NCBI GenBank assembly: GCA_958438125.1
Contig: CAUBQN010000039.1
Location: 1 to 12,674 of the forward strand
Direction of reading: 5' to 3'
Length of the DNA: 12,674 nt
DNA from: an uncultured Collinsella sp.
Lineage (GTDB): Bacteria > Actinomycetota > Coriobacteriia > Coriobacteriales > Coriobacteriaceae
Below the pieces are notes generated by a model. The model ran no database searches, was not told the origin of the DNA, and saw only the letters and a program-made list of their open reading frames with translations. The position numbers and the translations under genes are program-made. The first letter of the stretch is position 1, and every line of letters begins with the position of its first letter. Of the stretch, positions 1 through 5,424 are shown piece after piece.

Positions 1-2
1 CC

Positions 3-74
3 TTCCTTGCGAATGATCCCAGCGGCAACATGAACAGTCTTCAACAGGAGTCCTCCCTCAACATCAACACATAA
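3..74 (+). CDS. possible C-terminal tail of a gene that begins before the window
   Basis: One frame is open from the window edge to a TAA at 72-74. It would encode about 23 residues ending in NSLQQESSLNINT; the other two forward frames stop earlier. The tail is too short to assign to a family. A Bce-type sensor kinase or response regulator is a possible neighbour of the downstream transporter, but nothing in these residues shows it. It may equally be non-coding. Confidence 0.3.
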   Translation, partial: FLANDPSGNMNSLQQESSLNINT

Positions 75-89
75 CAGGGCAGCTCATTT

Positions 90-201
90 GGGTAGTCTTT
101 TTGGGACGGGGCTTTTTTAGCTGCCCTATGTCAAATGCGGCCTCATGCTTCGAAGGCTTCGGATGGGGTAGCTAAAAAGCCCCGTCCCAAAAAGACTACC
201 C
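90..201. repeat. 112-bp near-perfect inverted repeat (MITE-like or large hairpin)
   Basis: Arms 90-126 and 166-201 are reverse complements, apart from one extra T in the left arm's T-run and one mismatch near the inner end. They give a stem of about 36 bp around a 39-nt loop (127-165). The outer ends read GGGTAGTC and GACTACCC. The left arm contains GTAGTC, a T-run and GGGAC, a motif that recurs in the palindrome at 3548-3581. A second, competing hairpin is possible, because 76-84 pairs perfectly with 119-127. No ORF of its own is visible. It lies about 100 bp upstream of the BceA-like gene, so it could insulate or attenuate that gene's transcription. Confidence 0.85.
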
Positions 202-305
202 CTACCTTACACAACGGTAAGGCAAGCGTAAGCCATATCGATGGTAGCCGACTCGTCTTCTTGCGACTATAGATGCCGTAGACTAATTGCAAGAAAGGAC
301 TCGGT

Positions 306-1091
306 ATGCAAACCACGCACATGGCGACCCCGGTACTGGAGGTCGCGCATCTCGAAAAGGTATACGGAGCGCTGGGCAACGTGACCCGCGCGCTCAACGA
401 CGTCAGCTTTACCGTCAACCGCGGCGAATTTGTTGGCATCATGGGCGCTTCGGGCTCGGGCAAGTCGACCCTGCTCAACTGCGTGTCGACCATCGATAGC
501 GCCACGAGTGGCACGATCCGCATCAACGGCCAGGACGTGACGCGCATGAAGCAGGCCAAGCTTTCGCAGTTCCGCCGCGAGGAGCTCGGCTTTATCTTCC
601 AGGACTCCAACCTGCTCGATACGCTCACGGCACGCGAGAACATCGCCCTGCCGCTCACCATCGCCCGCACTAACTCGGCAGAGATCTCGACTCGCGTGCA
701 GGATGTTGCAGCGCGCCTGTCCATCAGTCAGGTGCTCGACAAGTATCCCTACCAGATGTCCGGCGGTCAGCAGCAGCGCGTTGCCGCGGCTCGCGCGCTC
801 GTCACCGACCCCACTATGATTATGGCCGACGAGCCCACCGGCGCCCTCGATTCCAAGAGCGCTCGCCTGCTGCTCGAGAGCCTGGAGGCCCTCAATTGCC
901 GCCTGCGCGCCACCGTGCTCATGGTCACGCATGACAGCTTTGCTGCCAGCTACACGAGCCGTGTGTTGTTTATCCGCGACGGCAAGATCTTCACCGAGCT
1001 GCGCCGCGGCGACACCGACCGCCGAGAGTTTTTCGACCGCATTATGGAGGTCGTTGCCATGATGGGCGGTGAGGGCTCCGATGCTCTGTAA
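306..1091 (+). CDS. BceA-like ABC transporter ATP-binding protein (peptide-antibiotic resistance/sensing family)
   Basis: This is the cytoplasmic ATPase of a MacB/BceA-type ABC transporter and powers the permease encoded immediately downstream. The 261 residues carry every ATPase motif: Walker A GASGSGKST (47-55), Q-loop Gln99 in FIFQD, signature SGGQQ (152-156), Walker B MIMADEP (171-177), D-loop GALDS and H-loop His209. The FIFQDSNLLDTLTARENIALPL stretch and the DEPTGALDS ending are typical of BceA/LolD-type proteins. The ATG at 306 follows AGAAAGGA at good spacing; the in-frame ATG at 321 lacks such a site. The 3' end overlaps the start of the permease gene, so the two are translationally coupled. 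In the family, such pairs remove bacitracin- or lantibiotic-like compounds from lipid II intermediates and signal through a BceRS two-component system. No such system lies within the window. The substrate is unknown. Confidence 0.93.
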   Translation: MQTTHMATPVLEVAHLEKVYGALGNVTRALNDVSFTVNRGEFVGIMGASGSGKSTLLNCVSTIDSATSGTIRINGQDVTRMKQAKLSQFRREELGFIFQDSNLLDTLTARENIALPLTIARTNSAEISTRVQDVAARLSISQVLDKYPYQMSGGQQQRVAAARALVTDPTMIMADEPTGALDSKSARLLLESLEALNCRLRATVLMVTHDSFAASYTSRVLFIRDGKIFTELRRGDTDRREFFDRIMEVVAMMGGEGSDAL

Positions 1092-3282
1092 ACTCGCTTG
1101 GGGCAACGTCCGCCGTGCCGGCCGCGACTACCTCGTCTACCTTTTGACGCTCACCCTGGGTGTCACGGTCTTCTATGCCTTTAACACCATCTCGATGCAG
1201 GTCGACATCGCCGGAATCGATGAAAAGGGCTTAGCGCAGGTAATGGGCAGCATGCTCGGCGACCTGACGTACTTTTTGGCCGGTGTCATGGCCTTTTTGA
1301 TGGTGTATGCCAATAACTTCATCATGAAACGCCGCAAGAAGGAGTTTGGCCTGTACCAGGTGCTCGGCATGGGGCGCGGGCGCGTCGCCACGATCATGGC
1401 GCTCGAGACGGTGATTGTCTCGGTGGTGGCCTTTGTCGCCGGCATTGTGCTGGGTGTGGGACTCTCCCAGCTCATGACGTTCTTTACGGCCTCGCTCTCT
1501 AAGACACAGATTGCCAATTTCCACTTCTTTTTCTCGGTGCATGCGTTCAATCTGACCCTTGCCTGCATGCTCGTAATGTTTGTGCTCACGCTACTGCTGA
1601 ACCTTCGCGCCGTGCGTCGTACCAAACTCATCGAGCTTATGGGTGCCGAGCGTCGCAACGAGAGCATCAAGACACGCAACCCCTGGATCGCGATTGCCAT
1701 CTTTGCTGTGGGCGTGGTGCTTGTGGGCGTGGCCTATTACCGTCTGCTCCGTGATGGGTTCCCGCTAACCGCGACGGACAGCAAGCTGCAAGAGGCCATG
1801 AACCAGTTTGGTATTACGACCGCTATGGTTACCGTGGGCACCTTTGCCCTGTTCTGGGGACTCTCGGGCATGCTCATCAAGCTGCTGCAGAGCCTGCGCG
1901 GCGTGTATTGGCGCGGCCTCAACATGTTTATCGTGCGCCAGCTTGCGGCCAAGGTCAACACGGTGTGCTTTTCGATGGGCGTCATCGCGATGATTCTGTT
2001 CCTTGCCATTACTTCTGTGACTTGCGGCATGTCGATTGCCAGCGTGATGAACGAGAACCTGGAGCGCTATGCGCCGGCCGATATGTCGCAGACGTATGTC
2101 TATTACACGCCCGATACGCTCGACTACTACAAAGAGTATGTCAATCCGTCTGAGGCCGATCGCATGGTGCTGGCCGATACAACGGTCGATTTGTACCCCG
2201 CATGGCACGGTAAGGACAAGTCGGCGGACAACAACGACGAGACCGGCAAGAAGGTCAATATCGCCGATGTTGCCGGTGAGCATGTGCAGATCGATTCGTA
2301 TCTAAGTTACCCGTTTGGCGGTTCGAATCCTTCGGTGACCCCAAGTGAGATGTGCAAGACCATGGGCGAAAAGCTTCCCAAGGCGTTCGGGGGTAGCAAT
2401 GTCGATACGATGGGTCTGTTTGTGACGCCGGCGAGCCAGTACAACAAGCTGCGTCAGATGATGGGCGAGGAGCCGGTGAGCATTGGCCGCGACCAGTACT
2501 TGCTTACGTGTGATATGGGCGGTGAGCTGATCGACCTGTACACCAAGTATATGGCCGGCGGCCATGCCCTTACCTTGGGCGGGCATACGCTCAAACCCGC
2601 AACTGATAAGTCGGACGAGGACACGGCGGCCATCGCCAACTCGGCGATGGGCAGTAATCCGGGTACCGTCGTCGTTGCCGACGAGCTGTTGTCCCAAATT
2701 AATCTGCAGCCGTATTCCAGTAGCCTGCTCGTTAACTACAAACAGGGGATGGATACGACCGAGGCAGACGAGAGTATTAAATACACTGTGCTCGACAATC
2801 TGCTCGTTGACGGCAAGGAGCCGGGGTCGTGGGGAACCTTCATCACACGCTCTGAGATGTACACGCAAGCAGCGCAAATGAACGGTCTTATTAGCTACCT
2901 AGCCATCTACATCGGCTTTGTATTGGTCGTTGCATGCGCGGCGATTCTGTCGATCCAGCAACTCTCCAACGTAGCCGATGGCAGCCGCAGCTATCGTGTG
3001 CTGGCACAGATCGGCTGTGAGGACCGCCAGATTTGCCATTCGGTGATGGCGCAGCAAGCGGTATTCTTCCTGTTCCCGCTGGCAGTGGGCCTGGCGCACT
3101 CCTTTGTGGCACTTAAGGTGATTATCGAGCTGGTGAGCATATTCGGAAATATGAGCATCGGCGGCACCGTGGGCCTCACCTGCGCAATCTTCCTGGCAGC
3201 TTATGGCGGCTACTTCCTGGTGACCTATCTCATGAACACCGGCATGGTGCAAGCTGCCATCGCCACCCGCTACAGCGAATAA
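1081..3282 (+). CDS. BceB-like FtsX-family ABC permease
   Basis: This membrane permease partners the preceding ATPase. It has 733 residues from the ATG at 1081. About ten hydrophobic segments follow the BceB layout: roughly 18-38, 60-80, 105-130, 157-177, 201-220, 245-266 and 296-318, then a large extracellular domain (about 320-600), then 603-625, 660-682 and 692-718. The domain between segments 7 and 8 is the hallmark of BceB-type permeases and is the usual site of substrate sensing. The GMGRG stretch (96-100) after segment 2 matches the FtsX-type cytoplasmic loop. I prefer ATG 1081 (MLCKLAWGN) over GTG 1069, because GTGAGGG lies 5 nt before it and family members begin this way. The start overlaps the ATPase gene by 11 nt. 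A hairpin terminator follows the stop. The substrate cannot be read from sequence. Confidence 0.9.
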   Translation: MLCKLAWGNVRRAGRDYLVYLLTLTLGVTVFYAFNTISMQVDIAGIDEKGLAQVMGSMLGDLTYFLAGVMAFLMVYANNFIMKRRKKEFGLYQVLGMGRGRVATIMALETVIVSVVAFVAGIVLGVGLSQLMTFFTASLSKTQIANFHFFFSVHAFNLTLACMLVMFVLTLLLNLRAVRRTKLIELMGAERRNESIKTRNPWIAIAIFAVGVVLVGVAYYRLLRDGFPLTATDSKLQEAMNQFGITTAMVTVGTFALFWGLSGMLIKLLQSLRGVYWRGLNMFIVRQLAAKVNTVCFSMGVIAMILFLAITSVTCGMSIASVMNENLERYAPADMSQTYVYYTPDTLDYYKEYVNPSEADRMVLADTTVDLYPAWHGKDKSADNNDETGKKVNIADVAGEHVQIDSYLSYPFGGSNPSVTPSEMCKTMGEKLPKAFGGSNVDTMGLFVTPASQYNKLRQMMGEEPVSIGRDQYLLTCDMGGELIDLYTKYMAGGHALTLGGHTLKPATDKSDEDTAAIANSAMGSNPGTVVVADELLSQINLQPYSSSLLVNYKQGMDTTEADESIKYTVLDNLLVDGKEPGSWGTFITRSEMYTQAAQMNGLISYLAIYIGFVLVVACAAILSIQQLSNVADGSRSYRVLAQIGCEDRQICHSVMAQQAVFFLFPLAVGLAHSFVALKVIIELVSIFGNMSIGGTVGLTCAIFLAAYGGYFLVTYLMNTGMVQAAIATRYSE

Positions 3283-3320
3283 CAAGCGGGCAAAACCGTC
3301 GCAAAATTAGAGGCGTATGA

Positions 3321-3360
3321 CCGCCGCGAAGGGACCAGGGGCCCTTTCGCGGCGGTTTTT
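3321..3360 (+). terminator. intrinsic terminator of the BceAB-like operon
   Basis: The hairpin has arms 3321-3336 and 3340-3355 (16 nt each, two mismatches, 3-nt loop). The 10 outer pairs, CCGCCGCGAA with TTCGCGGCGG, are perfect. It is followed by five T residues and starts 38 nt after the permease stop codon. Confidence 0.88.
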
Positions 3361-3383
3361 GCCAATCTGGTGCGTCTCAGATA

Positions 3384-3504
3384 CAAGTGAGTAGACTTTT
3401 TTGAACCTGCCGAGCACATCGCGACAAATGATCTATAAAACTGCAGGTCAGAGCTGTGGCGTTTTAGGGCGTGCTCGGCCTTCTGCAAAAAACCTACTCA
3501 CTTG
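3384..3504. repeat. 121-bp non-coding element with 34-bp terminal inverted repeats
   Basis: The ends 3384-3417 and 3471-3504 are inverted copies that match at 26 of 34 positions. The outer 11 bp (CAAGTGAGTAG) and the inner 9 bp (GCCGAGCAC in the left-arm orientation) are perfect, with a divergent stretch between them. The 53-bp interior has no ORF. No target-site duplication is obvious. The form is that of a small non-autonomous mobile element or a structured intergenic repeat. It lies between the BceAB-like terminator and the 3' end of the DAHP synthase gene. Confidence 0.75.
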
Positions 3505-3547
3505 GTTTTTCTGCTAGAAGACCGCCACGAGGGAAGGCAACTCTCCC

Positions 3548-3581
3548 GGGTAGTCGTTGGGGACGTCCCCAACGGCTACCC
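3548..3581. repeat. 34-bp palindrome carrying the GTNGTTGGGGAC motif
   Basis: Two 17-bp arms, 3548-3564 and 3565-3581, meet with no spacer. They are perfect except for one T/G position, a wobble pair in RNA. The ends GGGTAG...CTACCC match those of the large inverted repeat at 90-201, so both probably belong to one repeat family. There is no T-tract, so a terminator is unlikely. Confidence 0.75.
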
Positions 3582-3582
3582 A

Positions 3583-3628
3583 AGGAGTGTCCCAAACCGC
3601 CGGCAGAAAAGGAGCGTCCCTAACTGCC
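3583..3628 (-). repeat. two direct copies of a 19-bp GGGAC-containing motif
   Basis: Positions 3583-3601 and 3610-3628 agree at 16 of 19 positions (AGGAGnGTCCCnAACnGCC). Read on the minus strand, each is GGCnGTTnGGGACnCTCCT. They follow straight on from the palindrome at 3548-3581, which contains the same GTTnGGGAC core. The three together form a small cluster with roughly 27-35 nt spacing. No ORF is supported here. Confidence 0.6.
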
Positions 3629-3672
3629 ACATCCGGAGCAAGATAACGCCGCAGGTAGAGGACGGACAGCGA

Positions 3673-3771
3673 GCGGGTCGCATTTGAGACAAGGTGACGT
3701 GAAACGAAAGGGCGCTGACCTTCTGGTCGCGCCCTTGAAGTTGAACGTCAGATTGTCCAAATGCGGCCCGC
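3673..3771 (-). terminator. nested palindrome with inner hairpin, probable terminator of the DAHP synthase gene
   Basis: The outer arms (about 3673-3700 and 3745-3771; core GCGGGnCGCATTT) are imperfect inverted copies. They enclose a tighter hairpin, 3708-3720 with 3725-3736, which pairs AAGGGCGC with GCGCCCTT plus GACC with GGTC across a one-base bulge and a 4-nt loop. Read on the minus strand, the inner stem is followed by TCGTTTC, a weak U-tract. It lies about 80 nt beyond the DAHP synthase stop. The outer symmetry is more than a plain terminator needs, so the structure may instead be an intergenic repeat that serves as one. Confidence 0.55.
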
Positions 3772-3784
3772 GCAGCGTCGAGCC

Positions 3785-3812
3785 GTTACGCCGTTCGGTA
3801 GAACGGCGTAAC
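3785..3812 (-). other. perfect 12-bp hairpin directly after the DAHP synthase stop codon
   Basis: GTTACGCCGTTC (3785-3796) and GAACGGCGTAAC (3801-3812) pair perfectly around a 4-nt loop. The hairpin begins one base after the minus-strand stop codon. No U-tract follows it, so it is more likely a 3' mRNA-stabilising stem, or the first part of a compound terminator with the palindrome at 3673-3771, than a terminator on its own. Confidence 0.65.
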
Positions 3813-3813
3813 C

Positions 3814-4845
3814 CTAAATCCTCTCCGCGATCTCGTGGATGAGGTAGTCGGTCTTTTCCCAGCCCAGGCACGGGTCGGTGATCGACTTGCCAAAGACGCC
3901 GCCGTCGACCGGCTGGTTGCCGTCTTCTAGGTAGGACTCGATCATAAAGCCCTTGACCAGCTTGGAGATGGACTCGTTGCGGCGGCAGCTGTCGAGCACC
4001 TCCTTGCAAATGCGATACTGCTCCAGCGGACGCTTGCCCGAGTTGTCGTGGTTGCAGTCGATGACCGCTGCCGGATTGGCATAGCCGGCATGCTCGGTAT
4101 AGCGTTCGGCCAGGCGTTCCAGGTGTTCGTAGTGGTAGTTGGGGTAGGTGCGCCCATCGAGACCGATGTAGCCACGCATAACGGCGTGTGCGAGCGGGTT
4201 GCCGTCGCACTCGACCTCCCAGTTGCGGAAGATGAAGCTCTGGTGCGCCTGCGCGGCGTAAATGGAGTTGAGCATAACGGTGGTAGAGCCGGCAGTGGGA
4301 TTCTTCATGCCGACGGGTACCGAAATGCCGCTCGACACCAGGCGATGCTCCTGGTTCTCGACCGAGCGTGCGCCCACGGCAACATAGCTCAGCAGGTCGA
4401 CGAGGTATTGGTAGTTGGACGGGTAGAGCATCTCATCGGCGGTAAAGAAGCCCGTTTCCTCAATAACGCGCAGGTGCATGTGGCGGATGGCCTTGACGCC
4501 CTCGAGCAGGTCGTCGGGAGCCTCGGGGTTGGGGTTGTGCAGCAGGCCCTTGTAGCCGGTGCCCTTGGTGCGCGGCTTGTTGGTGTAGACGCGCGGAATG
4601 ATGATGAGCTTGTCCTTGACCTCTTCGGCGGTCTTGGCCAGTCGGTTCATATACTCGAGCACCGAATCCTCGCGGTCGGCAGAGCACGGGCCGATGATGA
4701 GCACCTTACGTGCGTCCTTGCCGGTAAAGACTTTGGCGACCTCGGCGTCAAATGCCTGCTTTTTGGCGGTAAGCTCGGCAGAAAGTGGCATTTCCTCGCG
4801 GATCTCCATGGGGATCGGCAGCCTGCGTTTGAATTCCATGGCCAT
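3814..4845 (-). CDS. aroF: 3-deoxy-7-phosphoheptulonate synthase (DAHP synthase, type I)
   Basis: The enzyme condenses phosphoenolpyruvate with erythrose 4-phosphate to DAHP, the first committed step toward chorismate and the aromatic amino acids, in the cytoplasm. The 343 residues are close to the roughly 350 of the AroF/G/H family. Family motifs include IGPCSADRED (51-60), NKPRTKGTGYKGL (89-101), GARSVENQEHR (158-168), PVGMKNPT (177-184), DCNHDNSGK (263-271) and SITDPCLGWE (321-330). The expected metal ligands are Cys54, His266, Glu303 and Asp324. There is no fused chorismate mutase domain. The ATG at 4845 follows GGAGA at 5 nt; a second ATG two codons later is too far from that site. The gene stands alone, with its own promoter and downstream hairpins. 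I cannot tell from sequence which aromatic amino acid inhibits it, so the choice of aroF over aroG or aroH is nominal. I see no T-box or leader-peptide attenuator in front. Confidence 0.95.
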   Translation of the reverse strand: MAMEFKRRLPIPMEIREEMPLSAELTAKKQAFDAEVAKVFTGKDARKVLIIGPCSADREDSVLEYMNRLAKTAEEVKDKLIIIPRVYTNKPRTKGTGYKGLLHNPNPEAPDDLLEGVKAIRHMHLRVIEETGFFTADEMLYPSNYQYLVDLLSYVAVGARSVENQEHRLVSSGISVPVGMKNPTAGSTTVMLNSIYAAQAHQSFIFRNWEVECDGNPLAHAVMRGYIGLDGRTYPNYHYEHLERLAERYTEHAGYANPAAVIDCNHDNSGKRPLEQYRICKEVLDSCRRNESISKLVKGFMIESYLEDGNQPVDGGVFGKSITDPCLGWEKTDYLIHEIAERI

Positions 4846-4899
4846 AGGGGTCTCCTCAATCTATAGAAAGAGCAATAAGCGTATTGTCGAATGCTCGGC

Positions 4900-4928
4900 A
4901 TTATCCGCTGTCGCACGCTAAAGTGCAA
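4900..4928 (-). promoter_or_regulatory. sigma70-type promoter of the DAHP synthase gene
   Basis: On the minus strand, TTGCAC (4928-4923) is followed after exactly 17 bp by GATAAT (4905-4900). This is a good match to TTGACA-17-TATAAT. Transcription would start near 4893, giving a leader of about 50 nt before the start codon. The -35 box lies 15 bp from the hairpin at 4944-4981. Confidence 0.72.
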
Positions 4929-4943
4929 GCCCTTGCCACCCCG

Positions 4944-4981
4944 AAACCTGCCAAAAGGGACAGGTTTATTTTGGCAGGTTT
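4944..4981. repeat. perfect 13-bp hairpin with GGGACAGGTTTA loop
   Basis: AAACCTGCCAAAA (4944-4956) and TTTTGGCAGGTTT (4969-4981) are perfect reverse complements around a 12-nt loop, GGGACAGGTTTA. Hairpins with a GGGACAG-type motif resemble the REP-like palindromes associated with REP-associated tyrosine transposases, but no such transposase is in the window. It lies just upstream of the aroF promoter and could also act as an operator. Confidence 0.7.
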
Positions 4982-5067
4982 TATATGGGGGAACGTCGGC
5001 GGATACCGGGAGGGAGTGGCGTCGCGCGGGACCCTAAGGCTATTGTCGGTTCCCCAGGAAACACCCT

Positions 5068-5298
5068 GTGGGCAAAAAATGCCAAATATGAGTACGGTTG
5101 CTAGCTTAGTAGCATATTGCCTTCGCAAAATAATAGACATAACAGCAAAATATGTTCATTAACGCAAACACATATAAGTCCGCTATAGGGCTGTTTGATC
5201 AATTTAGGGACGCGTGTAAGCCGTGAAAACGGCATTTGGGGCTGTTTTGGCTGTTACTAAAAGGGTAACAGTACTCATATTTGCCATTATTTGCCCAC
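5068..5298. mobile_element. 231-bp MITE-like element with 30-bp terminal inverted repeats
   Basis: The ends 5068-5097 and 5269-5298 are inverted copies matching at 27 of 30 positions, beginning GTGGGCAAA and ending TTTGCCCAC or close to it. Weaker similarity continues about 20 bp inward. Just inside each arm is a small hairpin, at 5096-5114 and 5252-5270, whose sequence differs between arms but still pairs. The interior is AT-rich against a GC-rich genome and holds a GAAA-loop hairpin (5220-5233). There is no convincing ORF and no clear target-site duplication. It fits a non-autonomous mobile element whose transposase would be elsewhere in the genome. It lies between the exporter operon's terminator and the aroF promoter. 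Confidence 0.7.
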
Positions 5299-5357
5299 GG
5301 GGCCTCGAAGGGGCTGTCAATCAGGTCCCAGGGGAGGCGGTTTGAGGGTCGCAGAGC

Positions 5358-5394
5358 AAAAACGGGGGCGCAGGTTGTCCTGCGCCCCCGTTTT
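5358..5394 (-). terminator. intrinsic terminator of the MarR/ABC exporter operon
   Basis: Perfect 16-bp arms 5359-5374 and 5379-5394 (AAAACGGGGGCGCAGG and its complement) surround a 4-nt loop. Read on the minus strand, the stem ends in a run of five T. It starts about 30 nt after the stop codon of the second exporter gene. A run of four T on the plus strand means it could work in both directions. Confidence 0.93.
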
Positions 5395-5424
5395 CTGGGC
5401 ATTGCGGTTGTTTGCCGCCGGTTG

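Noticed and set aside
267..1106. 279-codon open frame on the minus strand opposite the BceA-like gene
   Set aside because: The plus strand carries every ATPase motif with a ribosome site. The antisense product has no recognisable features.
4048..4866. 272-codon open frame on the plus strand opposite aroF
   Set aside because: Antisense shadow of a clearly recognised enzyme; composition is typical of back-translated GC-rich DNA.
4846..5068. T-box or aromatic amino acid leader-peptide attenuator in front of aroF
   Set aside because: The leader from the predicted promoter is only about 50 nt. It has no T-box-like core and no ORF rich in Trp, Tyr or Phe.
4884..5162. Short open frames on both strands across the aroF upstream region
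   Set aside because: They cross the aroF promoter, the hairpin and one end of the 231-bp element, and have no convincing ribosome site or family features.
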